This document shows positions 32,111 to 40,056 of a DNA stretch of 50,675 nt, piece by piece. Under the pieces are notes generated by a model, which was given only the letters and a program-made list of their open reading frames with translations, did no database searches and was not told the DNA's origin. This stretch comes from Streptomyces sp. NRRL F-6492. GTDB taxonomy: Bacteria > Actinomycetota > Actinomycetes > Streptomycetales > Streptomycetaceae. A program made the translations under genes and the position numbers. The number at the start of each line of letters is the position of its first letter. Position 1 is the stretch's first letter. The stretch covers positions 1 to 50,675 of the forward strand of contig NZ_LGEG01000232.1 in assembly GCF_001280125.1 (NCBI RefSeq), read 5' to 3'.

Positions 32111-32770
32111 CTACTCCGCCTTCGCCACCCCGATCGGGCACGAGACCCCCGTGCCGCCGATGCCGCAGTAGCCCGCCGGATTCTTGTCCAGGTACTGCTG
32201 GTGATACCCCTCCGCCGGGTAGAACGGGCGGTCGGCGGCCGGCAGGACGTGGGTGGTGATCTCGCCGTAGCCCGAGCCCGTGAGGACCTTCTGGTAGGCC
32301 TCGCGGGAGGCCTCGGCCGCGGCGGCCTGGGCGGGGGAGTGGGTGTAGAGCGCCGAGCGGTACTGGGTGCCCACGTCGTTGCCCTGGCGGAAGCCCTGCG
32401 TCGGGTCGTGGGACTCCCAGAACAGCTTCAGGAGCGTCTCGTACGAGACCTTCGCCGGGTCGAAGACCACCCGGACGACCTCCGTGTGGCCGGTCAGGCC
32501 CGAGCAGACCTCCTCGTAGGAGGGGTTGCGCGTGGAGCCGCCCTGGTAGCCGACGAGGGTCGTCCAGACGCCCTCGGTCTGCCAGAACTTGCGCTCGGCG
32601 CCCCAGAAGCAGCCCAGGGCGAAGTCGGCGACCTCCAGGCCCTCCGGGTACGGGCCGACGAGCGGGTTGCCGAGGACCGTGTGGCGCGCGGGCACGGAGA
32701 ACTCCGGCTCGGCGCGGCCGGGCAGGGCCTGCTCGGGGGTGGGGAGGACGGGGGTGCGGGACAGGAACAT
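32111..32770 (-). CDS. msrA: Peptide methionine (S)-S-oxide reductase
   Basis: A 219-residue MsrA. The catalytic Cys is in [22 protein letters not shown] and [10 protein letters not shown] are conserved blocks, and the C-terminal Cys in [14 protein letters not shown] act as resolving residues. It reduces methionine S-sulfoxide in proteins, using thioredoxin. The ATG at 32770 has a weak ribosome-binding site (GAGGAGAG). A perfect SigR-type promoter lies 38-63 bases upstream, linking the gene to thiol-oxidative stress. The gene sits next to a membrane-anchored protein gene on the same strand but is probably a separate unit. Confidence 0.95.
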   Translation of the reverse strand: MFLSRTPVLPTPEQALPGRAEPEFSVPARHTVLGNPLVGPYPEGLEVADFALGCFWGAERKFWQTEGVWTTLVGYQGGSTRNPSYEEVCSGLTGHTEVVRVVFDPAKVSYETLLKLFWESHDPTQGFRQGNDVGTQYRSALYTHSPAQAAAAEASREAYQKVLTGSGYGEITTHVLPAADRPFYPAEGYHQQYLDKNPAGYCGIGGTGVSCPIGVAKAE

Positions 32771-32807
32771 GCTGCATCTCTCCTCGACGGTCGTCGGCAG
32801 TTCGCAC

Positions 32808-32833
32808 AACAAGGGAGGGGACGCGGGGATTCC
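32808..32833 (-). promoter_or_regulatory. SigR-type promoter of msrA (GGAAT-N18-GTT)
   Basis: Read on the minus strand GGAAT is followed by exactly 18 bases and then GTT, the SigR consensus in Streptomyces. The -10 element ends 37 bases before the msrA start. It is an exact match in both boxes. Confidence 0.75.
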
Positions 32834-32842
32834 CCCGTCCGC

Positions 32843-33949
32843 TCAGCGCGGCAGCGTCAGCGGGCTGCCGCCGTTCGCCTCGTACCCCGCCACGGCCAGG
32901 TTCCGGAAGACCGTGTACTCCGCCGCCGGGTCCGCGCCCAGCGTCCACGGCACCGCGCCCACGTGCCCGTCCACCTTCACGAACTGGTGCATGGCCTCCG
33001 CCCAGCGTTCGTCCCGCACCAGGAACCAGACCAGCAGGTGGCGGACGTGCGCCAGCATCGGGTCGTCGGGGCGGGCCGAGTGCACCGCGTACAGCGCGCC
33101 CTCGACCGCCTTCGACACCACCGCCGTACGGAAGAAGTCCTGCACGAGCACCACGTCCGGCACGTGCTCGTAGACCGCGAACAGCGGCAGCGCGGCGAGC
33201 AGCGAGCCGCGCGGGGCGCGCGCCGCGGCCGTCGTCGCGAAGTGGTCGGCATCCTCGCGCGAACCGTGCCACTTCTCGCACCAGTAGTGCAGCGCCGCCA
33301 GGTGCGCCCCCATGTGCTCCGGCGCCCGGTCGATCACCTTCGCCCACACCTGGTCGAACTGCTCGGGCCCGTAGCCCAGACCGCGCGCCACGGCCAGCCG
33401 CGTGATGTAGGGGACGGGGTCGCCCGGGGCGAGCAGCGCCGCCTCCTCGGTGACCTTCAGCGCCTCCTCCAGGATGATCCGGAAGTCGTCGCTCCCGGCC
33501 GCCGAGGAGCGCCACGCCTGCTGCACCAGGAACTCGGCGTGCACGGCCGCCCCGCCCGGGTCCTTCGGCGCGTCCGCCCGCCAGGCCCGCAGCCACGCCC
33601 CGCCGGCGCCCGGCCTCTCCCCGAGCTCCAGGGAGGCCGCGCCCGCGAAGGCCTGCACGCGCTGCCAGCGCGTCTCGCCGTCCTTGCCGGTGCCGGCGAG
33701 CAGCTGCGCGGCCGCCCGCCAGTCCTGGGTGGCCTGCACGACGTTCAGCACGTCGAGCAGGTCCTCGTCCGCCCCCGGCAGTCGTACGTCCTGGTCCTCC
33801 TGCGGCACGAACCCGTACGCCGCCGGGTCCGCCGCGTCGGGCGACCCCGGCACGGCCAGCCGGATGCCGCCGCTCCTGCGGCGCAGCACGTAGGGGCCGA
33901 GGACGCCGAACAGCAGCCCGAGCGCGATGAGGAACCAGAGAATGTCCAT
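32843..33949 (-). CDS. Membrane-anchored helical repeat protein
   Basis: A 368-residue protein with one membrane helix at residues 1-22 (MDILWFLIALGLLFGVLGPYVLRRR) and a large helical domain probably made of TPR-like or other helical repeats, mostly Ala/Leu/Trp-rich. No catalytic motif is visible. The ATG at 33949 was used; an ATG nine bases upstream (33958) is equally possible, and both have poor ribosome-binding sites. It is the gene before msrA on the same strand, but the SigR promoter between them suggests independent expression. Function unknown. Confidence 0.75.
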   Translation of the reverse strand: MDILWFLIALGLLFGVLGPYVLRRRSGGIRLAVPGSPDAADPAAYGFVPQEDQDVRLPGADEDLLDVLNVVQATQDWRAAAQLLAGTGKDGETRWQRVQAFAGAASLELGERPGAGGAWLRAWRADAPKDPGGAAVHAEFLVQQAWRSSAAGSDDFRIILEEALKVTEEAALLAPGDPVPYITRLAVARGLGYGPEQFDQVWAKVIDRAPEHMGAHLAALHYWCEKWHGSREDADHFATTAAARAPRGSLLAALPLFAVYEHVPDVVLVQDFFRTAVVSKAVEGALYAVHSARPDDPMLAHVRHLLVWFLVRDERWAEAMHQFVKVDGHVGAVPWTLGADPAAEYTVFRNLAVAGYEANGGSPLTLPR

Positions 33950-34022
33950 GGTGTCCATTGTCCAGGACACCCCATGAGACGAACGCGGCACCGGGGGCCC
34001 CGCGGCACTACGCTCCTGAAGC

Positions 34023-35177
34023 ATGAGCGACCAGCACATCCACCAGAGCTTCGAGACCCGCGCGATCCACGCGGGCAACACCGCCGACCCGCTGACCGGC
34101 GCGGTCGTGCCGCCCATCTACCAGGTGTCCACGTACAAGCAGGACGGCGTGGGCGGGCTGCGCGGCGGTTACGAGTACAGCCGCAGCGCCAACCCGACCC
34201 GTACCGCCCTGGAGGAGAACCTGGCGGCCCTGGAGGGCGGCCGGCGCGGTCTCGCCTTCGCCTCCGGCCTCGCCGCCGAGGACTGCCTGCTGCGCGCGCT
34301 GCTGGTCCCCGGCGACCACGTCGTCATCCCGAACGACGCCTACGGCGGCACCTTCCGGCTCTTCGCCAAGGTCGTCGAGCGCTGGGGCGTGGACTTCTCG
34401 GTCGCGGACACCTCCGACGTCGCCGCCGTCCGCGACGCGATCAACGACCGCACGAAGCTGATCTGGGTCGAGACCCCCTCGAACCCCCTCCTCGGCATCA
34501 CCGACATCGAGGCCGTCGCGGGCGTCGCCCGCCAGGCCGGCGTGAAGCTCGTCGTCGACAACACCTTCGCCTCGCCCTACCTCCAGCAGCCGCTGGCGCT
34601 CGGCGCGGACGTCGTCGTGCACTCGCTCACCAAGTACATGGGCGGCCACTCGGACGTCGTCGGCGGCGCCCTGGTGACGGCCGACGCGGCCCTCGGCGAG
34701 GAGCTGGCCTACCACCAGAACGCGATGGGCGCGGTCGCCGGGCCGTTCGACTCGTGGATCGTGCTGCGCGGCATCAAGACCCTCGCCGTGCGCATGGACC
34801 GCCACGGCGAGAACGCCGAGAAGGTCGCCGAGATGCTGACCCAGCACCCGAAGGTGACCCAGGTCCTCTACCCGGGCCTGCCGGAGCACCCGGGCCACGA
34901 GATCGCCGCCAAGCAGATGCGGTCCTTCGGCGGCATGATCTCCTTCCGCGTGGCGGGCGGCGAGGAGGCGGCGGTCGAGGTCTGCAACCGCGCGAAGCTC
35001 TTCACCCTGGGCGAGTCCCTGGGCGGCGTCGAGTCCCTCATCGAGCACCCGGGCCGGATGACGCACGCGAGCGTCGCGGGCTCCGCCCTGGAGGTCCCGG
35101 CCGACCTCGTCCGCCTCTCGGTGGGCATCGAGAACGCCGACGACCTGCTGGCCGACCTGCGCCAGGCGCTGGGCTAG
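34023..35177 (+). CDS. metB: Cystathionine gamma-synthase
   Basis: A 384-residue PLP enzyme of the Cys/Met metabolism family. Motifs: FETRAIHAGNTADPLTGAVVPPIYQVSTY, the Tyr/Arg-rich YEYSRSANPTRTALEENLAALEGG, DNTFASPYLQQPLALGADVVVHSLTKYMGGHSDVVGG with the PLP Lys, and the C-terminal SLGGVESLIEHPGRMTH. It joins O-acylhomoserine with cysteine to cystathionine; the family also includes lyases, so cystathionine gamma-lyase activity cannot be excluded. The ATG at 34023 is 64 bases after the divergent neighbour. It is ended by a hairpin at 35203. Confidence 0.92.
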   Translation: MSDQHIHQSFETRAIHAGNTADPLTGAVVPPIYQVSTYKQDGVGGLRGGYEYSRSANPTRTALEENLAALEGGRRGLAFASGLAAEDCLLRALLVPGDHVVIPNDAYGGTFRLFAKVVERWGVDFSVADTSDVAAVRDAINDRTKLIWVETPSNPLLGITDIEAVAGVARQAGVKLVVDNTFASPYLQQPLALGADVVVHSLTKYMGGHSDVVGGALVTADAALGEELAYHQNAMGAVAGPFDSWIVLRGIKTLAVRMDRHGENAEKVAEMLTQHPKVTQVLYPGLPEHPGHEIAAKQMRSFGGMISFRVAGGEEAAVEVCNRAKLFTLGESLGGVESLIEHPGRMTHASVAGSALEVPADLVRLSVGIENADDLLADLRQALG

Positions 35178-35202
35178 ACGACGGGCCGGTAGACGACGTG
35201 CC

Positions 35203-35238
35203 ACGGCCGGGCGGGGCCCACGGGTCCCGCCCGGCCGT
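35203..35238 (+). terminator. Terminator of metB
   Basis: 17-bp stem starting ACGGCCGGGCGGG with one G-U pair, followed by TTTCCGTCT, 26 bases after the metB stop. Confidence 0.75.
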
Positions 35239-35330
35239 TTCCGTCTCCTCCGTCGCCCGGCGACCCTCCTGGTCACGTCGGCCTCCTCGGCACCCGTGCG
35301 CGTGCCTCTCCCGCCGGCCCAGGACCGTCC

Positions 35331-35591
35331 TCACCAGGCTTCGAGCGGCGGCGACGTCCCGGCCGGCGGGGGCTCCCACGGGCGGGCCGCCGACGCCCAC
35401 ACCACGAAGGCCAGGAGGGCGAGCGCGGCCAGGGTCCACAGCAGGCGCCGGGCCCGGCGGGCCCGGCGGAGCCGTCTCGCGCCGAGGGCCGCCGCCCGGG
35501 GCACGAGGTCGCGCGGGACCGGCGGGTGCGGGGCGTCGAGGAGCCGCCGGACCGCCTCCTCCTTGCTGTCGCCGTCCTCCCGGCGCCTCAC
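35331..35591 (-). CDS. Small single-helix membrane protein, overlaps the sigma-like gene
   Basis: An 86-residue protein. The N-terminal half is basic and Arg-rich (about residues 30-48), followed by one membrane helix (approximately 49-66) and a Pro-rich outer tail. Its GTG start overlaps the TGA of the sigma-like gene by four bases, a sign of coupled translation. Small membrane proteins next to ECF sigma genes often act as anti-sigma factors, but this one is unusually short for that and has no zinc-binding motif. Function unknown. Confidence 0.7.
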   Translation of the reverse strand: MRRREDGDSKEEAVRRLLDAPHPPVPRDLVPRAAALGARRLRRARRARRLLWTLAALALLAFVVWASAARPWEPPPAGTSPPLEAW

Positions 35592-36034
35592 GCGGCGGCC
35601 CTCAGGGCGGCGACCGCGCCGGCGCAGAAGGCCAGGACGCGCGCCTCGGAGATCCCGAGCAGCGCCGCGACCTGCTCCTCGGCGACCCCCTCGTACAGGT
35701 GCAGGACGACGACGAGCCGCTCCCGCGGGCCCAGCGCGGAGAGGACGCCCCCGCGTCCGGCGCGGTGGCGGCGGGCGGTGCGCGCGAAACGGGCCACCAG
35801 GTCGCCGCGCGCGCAGGCGTACGGGTCGTCGTCGCGCAGCCGGTCCCACACCGCGTACGTGTGGGCGAGGGCGTCCGTCAGGAGGGCGCGGGCGTAGGGG
35901 TTCCGGGCGCGGGTCTCGGCCGTCAGCAGGGTCGCGACGTGCAGCAGCCGCCCCGCCGCCCCGGCCGCGAACGCGTCGAACTCCCGGGCGCGGGAGGCGC
36001 GTCGGACGTCCCGGCCGCTCCGCCGCTCTCGCAC
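35588..36034 (-). CDS. Degenerate ECF sigma factor-like protein (SigE-family type)
   Basis: A 148-residue protein. The region-2-like stretch (about residues 18-78) ends in AYAVWDRLR-DDDPYACARGDLVARFARTARRH-type sequence, and a region 4-like HTH is at 88-148 (LGPRERLVVVLHLYEGVAEEQVAALLGISEARVLAF). The usual DxxQE box of region 2 is missing, replaced by ARALLTDAL. It may not work as an ordinary sigma factor. The GTG at 36034 is directly after GAGGGG, too close for a normal ribosome-binding site, so the start is uncertain. It overlaps the next small membrane protein gene by four bases. Confidence 0.65.
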   Translation of the reverse strand: MRERRSGRDVRRASRAREFDAFAAGAAGRLLHVATLLTAETRARNPYARALLTDALAHTYAVWDRLRDDDPYACARGDLVARFARTARRHRAGRGGVLSALGPRERLVVVLHLYEGVAEEQVAALLGISEARVLAFCAGAVAALRAAA

Positions 36035-36065
36035 CCCCTCATCCGACGACAGCGCGGGGACGGGG

Positions 36066-36617
36066 TCAAGAGGCGGGGGCGGACTCGCTTCCGGGAGCGG
36101 TCCCGCCCGCGGTCCCCGGCTCGGCCGGGAGCTGTCCCGCGTGCGCCGACTGGCGTGCGGACAGGGCGGTGTTGAAGCGGGTGAGCAGGGTGCAGAAGGC
36201 CTCGCGCTCGTCCGGCGTCCAGCCCTCCGTGACCTCGACCATCAGCTGGCGGCGCGAGGCGCGGACCTCCTCCAGGCGGGCGAGCCCGCGCGGCGAGAGC
36301 TGGAGGACGACCGCCCGCCCGTCCTCCGGGTGCGAGGTGCGCTTCACCAGGCCGGTGTCCACGAGCGGGGCGACCTGGCGGGTCACGGTCGAGGAGTCGA
36401 TCCCCATGCCCGCCGCGAGCGCCTTGACGCCCATCGGACCTTCCTGGTCGAGCCGGTTGAGGAGCAGGTACGCGGCCCGGTCCATGGAGTTGCGGAGCTG
36501 GCCGGTGCCGCCGAGGCGGGTCTGCTCGGCCCGGCGGGCGAAGACGGCCACCTGGTGCTGGAGGGCGTCGAGGAGACCGGGGTCGAGAGCGGTCGTCATG
36601 TCCTGGGACGGGGGCAT
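36066..36617 (-). CDS. MarR-family transcriptional regulator
   Basis: A 183-residue MarR-type repressor. The winged helix is clear: MGVKALAAGMGIDSSTVTRQVAPLVDTGLVKRTSHPEDGRAVVLQLSPRGLA (about residues 70-122). The flanking helices form the dimer domain, and the C-terminus has an Ala/Pro/Gly-rich extension. The ATG at 36617 was chosen; 36599 is possible. No obvious target gene is known; the threonine ammonia-lyase gene is divergent and next to it. Confidence 0.9.
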   Translation of the reverse strand: MPPSQDMTTALDPGLLDALQHQVAVFARRAEQTRLGGTGQLRNSMDRAAYLLLNRLDQEGPMGVKALAAGMGIDSSTVTRQVAPLVDTGLVKRTSHPEDGRAVVLQLSPRGLARLEEVRASRRQLMVEVTEGWTPDEREAFCTLLTRFNTALSARQSAHAGQLPAEPGTAGGTAPGSESAPAS

Positions 36618-36766
36618 GGCTGTGGGTCTCTCTCGTGCGGGAGCGGGCGGACGGTGGGGGACAGAGTACGCGGACCCGGGGGGGTCCGTACCGGGCCCGT
36701 CCAAACCCGTCGGGGCGCCCGTCCGCCGGGCGGTCACCAGGGCCGTGAGCTGCGAGACTTGCTGTC

Positions 36767-37996
36767 ATGAGCTTCCGTACACCACACCCCTTGCACCGGC
36801 TGATGCTGGACGACGTGCGCGGGGCGCAGAAGATGCTGTCCGGGGTGGCCCGCGTGACGGCGATGGAGGGCAGCCGGTACCTGTCCTCGCTCGTGGGGGC
36901 GCCGGTGCACCTCAAGTGCGAGAACCTCCAGCGGACCGGCTCCTTCAAGCTGCGCGGGGCGTACGTGCGGATCGCCGGGCTGCGGCCCGAGGAGAAGGCC
37001 GCCGGGGTCGTCGCCGCCTCCGCCGGCAACCACGCGCAGGGCGTCGCGCTCGCCTCCCGGCTGCTCGGGGTGCGCGCCACCGTCTTCATGCCGGTCGGCG
37101 CCCCGCTGCCGAAGGTCGCGGCGACCCGCGAGTACGGGGCCGAGGTCCGGCTCCAGGGGCAGGTCGTGGACGAGACCCTCGCGGCGGCGGAGGAGTACGC
37201 GCGGGAGACCGGCGCCGTCCTCATCCACCCCTTCGACCACCCCGACGTCATCGTCGGGCAGGGCACGGTCGGCCTGGAGATCCTGGAGCAGTGCCCGGAG
37301 GTCCGCACGATCGTGGTCGGCGTCGGCGGCGGCGGTCTCGCGGCCGGCATCGGGCTCGCGGTGAAGTCGCTGCGCCCGGACGTGAAGGTGATCGGCGTGC
37401 AGGCCGAGGGCGCCGCCGCCTATCCGCCCTCGCTGGCCGCCGGGCACCCGGTGGTCGTCGAGTCGCCGGCGACGATGGCCGACGGCATCAGGGTGGGACG
37501 CCCCGGTGACGTGCCGTTCGACCTGGTCAGGGAGTACGTGGACGAGGTCCGCACGGTCTCCGAGGACGCGCTGTCCTCCGCGCTGCTGCTCTGCCTGGAG
37601 CGCGCCAAGCTGGTCGTCGAACCGGCGGGTGCCAGCCCGGTCGCGGCCCTGCTCTCCGACCCGGAGTCCTTCCGGGGTCCGGTGGTCGCGGTCCTCTCCG
37701 GCGGGAACGTCGACCCGCTCCTCCTCCAGCGCGTGCTGCGGCACGGCATGGCCGCCGGGGGCCGCTACCTGAGCCTGCGGCTGCGCGTGACGGACCGGCC
37801 GGGGGTGCTCGCGTCGCTCCTCGCGGCCCTGACGGTGGTCGACGCCAACGTCCTGGACGTCAGCCACGTGCGGACCGACCCGAGGCTCGGCCTGACCGAG
37901 GCGGAGGTCGAGCTGCACCTGGAGACGAAGGGCCCGGAGCACTGCCGGGAGGTGACGGAGGCGCTGCGGGACGCGGGGTACACGGTGCTCGGCTGA
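36767..37996 (+). CDS. ilvA: Threonine ammonia-lyase
   Basis: A 409-residue PLP enzyme that deaminates L-threonine to 2-oxobutanoate. The PLP Lys is in LKCENLQRTGSFKLRGAY; ASAGNHAQGVALAS and the GGGGLAAG phosphate loop follow. The C-terminal ACT domain (about 325-409, starting LRVTDRPGVLASLLAALTVVDANVLD) makes it an allosterically controlled enzyme. It is of the short form like TdcB plus ACT, not the long two-ACT form, so it may be catabolic or biosynthetic. The ATG at 36767 is just 8 bases past GTGAGC and is divergent from the MarR gene. Confidence 0.93.
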   Translation: MSFRTPHPLHRLMLDDVRGAQKMLSGVARVTAMEGSRYLSSLVGAPVHLKCENLQRTGSFKLRGAYVRIAGLRPEEKAAGVVAASAGNHAQGVALASRLLGVRATVFMPVGAPLPKVAATREYGAEVRLQGQVVDETLAAAEEYARETGAVLIHPFDHPDVIVGQGTVGLEILEQCPEVRTIVVGVGGGGLAAGIGLAVKSLRPDVKVIGVQAEGAAAYPPSLAAGHPVVVESPATMADGIRVGRPGDVPFDLVREYVDEVRTVSEDALSSALLLCLERAKLVVEPAGASPVAALLSDPESFRGPVVAVLSGGNVDPLLLQRVLRHGMAAGGRYLSLRLRVTDRPGVLASLLAALTVVDANVLDVSHVRTDPRLGLTEAEVELHLETKGPEHCREVTEALRDAGYTVLG

Positions 37997-38089
37997 CCCT
38001 TGTGCCCCCCTGGCCTCGGCATGTGTCCCGAGTCACGAATTCACTGGGCGCGGGCCGTCCCGGAAACCTAGGATCGGTGGGAAAAAGGC

Positions 38090-38103
38090 CCCAATCCATT
38101 GGG
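38090..38103 (+). promoter_or_regulatory. Inverted repeat CCCAAT-CC-ATTGGG next to the ribosome-binding site of the ABC gene
   Basis: Perfect 6-bp arms with a 2-bp spacer. The right arm runs into the Shine-Dalgarno-like GGGAG that precedes the ATG at 38113. It can be an operator or an RNA hairpin that hides the ribosome-binding site. Confidence 0.45.
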
Positions 38104-38112
38104 AGTACCCAC

Positions 38113-39156
38113 ATGCCAGGCGCGATCTACGCCGAGGGTCTGGTGAAGACCTTCGGCGACGTACGAGCTCTGGACGGGGTGGACCTCGACGTACCCGAGG
38201 GCACCGTCCTGGGCCTGCTCGGCCCGAACGGCGCGGGGAAGACCACCGCCGTGCGCGTACTGACGACCCTCCTGCGGCCCGACAGCGGGCGGGCCGTGGT
38301 CGCCGGGATCGACGTCCTCGAGCACCCCAACGAGGTGCGCCGCTCGATCGGCCTCTCCGGCCAGTTCGCGGCCGTCGACGAGTACCTCACCGGCCGCGAG
38401 AACCTCCAGATGGTCGGACAGCTCTACCAGATGAAGGCGAAGGCGGCGAAGGCGCGGGCGGGCGAGCTGCTCGAACGGTTCCACCTCGCCGAGGCCGCCG
38501 ACCGCCCCGCCAAGACGTACTCGGGCGGCATGCGGCGCCGCCTCGACCTCGCGGCGGCCCTCGTGGTCTCCCCGCCGGTCATGTTCATGGACGAGCCGAC
38601 CACCGGCCTCGACCCGCGCAACCGGCAGGAGCTCTGGGAGGTCATCAAGGAGCTCGTCGCCGGCGGTACGACCCTGCTCCTCACCACCCAGTACCTGGAG
38701 GAGGCCGACCACCTCGCCCACGACATCTGCGTCGTCGACCACGGCCGGGTCATCGCGCGCGGCACCTCCGACCAGCTCAAGGCCAGGACGGGCGGCGAGC
38801 GCGTCGAGGTCGTGGTCCGCGAGCGCGAGATGCTCACCGGCGCCCGGGAGGTCCTCGGCCGCTACGGCGCCGCGGGCACCGGCGCGGGCGGCGGCGAGGT
38901 CTCCGTCGAGGAGCACACCCGCATGCTGACCGTCCCCGTCACCGGCGGCGCCAAGCTGCTCGCCGAGGTCATCCGCGACCTGGACGCCGTCGGCGTCGAG
39001 ATCGACGACATCGGTCTGCGCCGCCCGACCCTCGACGACGTCTTCATCTCCCTCACCGGCCACGCGGCCGAGCAGGAGGAGGCGGGGGAGGGCGGCGCCC
39101 CGGACCAGCCGGGCGGCCGCGGCCGCAAGCATCCCGCGAAGGAGGAGGCGAAGTGA
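38113..39156 (+). CDS. DrrA-type ABC transporter ATP-binding protein
   Basis: A 347-residue ATPase of the DrrA/CcmA exporter group. Walker A LLGPNGAGKTTAVRVL, signature YSGGMRRRLDLAAAL, Walker B VMFMDEPTTGLD and the H-loop TTQYLEEADHLA are intact. The C-terminal domain (about 235-347) is the DrrA-type extension with LRRPTLDDVFISLTGH. It supplies energy for export of a lipophilic compound, with the permease encoded next. The ATG at 38113 follows GGGAG. The stop overlaps the permease start by four bases, so they are translationally coupled. Confidence 0.92.
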   Translation: MPGAIYAEGLVKTFGDVRALDGVDLDVPEGTVLGLLGPNGAGKTTAVRVLTTLLRPDSGRAVVAGIDVLEHPNEVRRSIGLSGQFAAVDEYLTGRENLQMVGQLYQMKAKAAKARAGELLERFHLAEAADRPAKTYSGGMRRRLDLAAALVVSPPVMFMDEPTTGLDPRNRQELWEVIKELVAGGTTLLLTTQYLEEADHLAHDICVVDHGRVIARGTSDQLKARTGGERVEVVVREREMLTGAREVLGRYGAAGTGAGGGEVSVEEHTRMLTVPVTGGAKLLAEVIRDLDAVGVEIDDIGLRRPTLDDVFISLTGHAAEQEEAGEGGAPDQPGGRGRKHPAKEEAK

Positions 39157-40016
39157 GCACCGTGACCACCGAGGCCCCGAACCGGGCCCCGCGGCCGCGC
39201 GGGGGCATCGCCCAGTCCCTCGGCGACTCCCTCGTCGTCGCCAAGCGCAACCTCATCCGGATGACCCGGATCCCCGAGATGATCCTCTTCGGGGTCATCC
39301 AGCCGGTGATGTTCGTGGTGCTCTTCACGTACGTCTTCGGCGGCTCGATGGCGATCGGCGGCACCCTCGACCCCGACGTCTACCGGGACTTCCTGATGGC
39401 GGGCATCTTCGCGCAGACCGTCACCTTCGCCACGGCGGGCTCGGCGGCCGGCATCGCCGACGACATGCAGAAGGGGATCATCGACCGCTTCCGCTCGCTG
39501 CCGATGGCGCGGGGCGCGGTCCTCACCGGCCGCACCGTCGCCGACCTCGCGCAGACGTCGGTCACGCTGCTCGTCCTCGCGGTCGTCGCGCTGCTCGTGG
39601 GCTGGCGCACCGGCTCGGCCGAGCCGACCAACGCGGGAAAGGTCCTGGGCGGCTTCGCCCTGCTGCTGCTCCTCGGCTACGCCTTCACCTGGATCGGTGC
39701 CCTGATCGGCCTCTCCGTCCGCACCCCGGAGGCCGCCACCTCGGGCGGCATCATCTGGCTCTTCCCGGTCACGTTCATCTCGAACGCGTTCGTGGACTCG
39801 GACCAGATGACGCCCTGGCTGCGGCACATCGCCGAGTGGAACCCCTTCAGCGCCACCGTGCAGGCCTGCCGGGAACTGTTCGGCAACCCCGGCGTCTCGA
39901 CCTCGGACGCCTGGCCGATGCAGCACCCGGTCTGGGCGTCGATCATCTGGTCGGTCCTGATCATCGCCTTCTTCCGGACCCTCGCGGTCCGCAAGTACCG
40001 CTCGGCCGCGTCCTGA
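39153..40016 (+). CDS. DrrB-type ABC transporter permease
   Basis: A 287-residue ABC-2 membrane protein with six predicted helices, starting after MTRIPEMILFGVIQPVMFVVLFTYVFGG. The conserved loop IADDMQKGIIDRFRSLPMARGAVLTGRTVADL is present. It forms an exporter with the ATPase encoded just upstream (GTGA overlap). The substrate is unknown; the drug-export name reflects family precedent only. A 10-bp hairpin (40024-40056) lies between this gene and the convergent kinase gene. Confidence 0.92.
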   Translation: MSTVTTEAPNRAPRPRGGIAQSLGDSLVVAKRNLIRMTRIPEMILFGVIQPVMFVVLFTYVFGGSMAIGGTLDPDVYRDFLMAGIFAQTVTFATAGSAAGIADDMQKGIIDRFRSLPMARGAVLTGRTVADLAQTSVTLLVLAVVALLVGWRTGSAEPTNAGKVLGGFALLLLLGYAFTWIGALIGLSVRTPEAATSGGIIWLFPVTFISNAFVDSDQMTPWLRHIAEWNPFSATVQACRELFGNPGVSTSDAWPMQHPVWASIIWSVLIIAFFRTLAVRKYRSAAS

Positions 40017-40023
40017 TCCCCGG

Positions 40024-40056
40024 CCGGGGGCGGGGCCGGTCCGGCTCCGCCCCCGG
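40024..40056. terminator. Convergent terminator hairpin
   Basis: 10-bp stem CCGGGGGCGG / CCGCCCCCGG with a 13-nt loop, between stops at 40016 and 40057. Confidence 0.6.

Noticed and set aside
35588..36034. Ordinary ECF sigma factor call
   Set aside because: The region 2 core residues are missing, so it is reported as a degenerate sigma-like protein only.
32201..36175. Very long open frame on the plus strand
   Set aside because: It runs opposite to or out of frame with well-supported genes (msrA, membrane protein, metB). It is a by-product of high GC.
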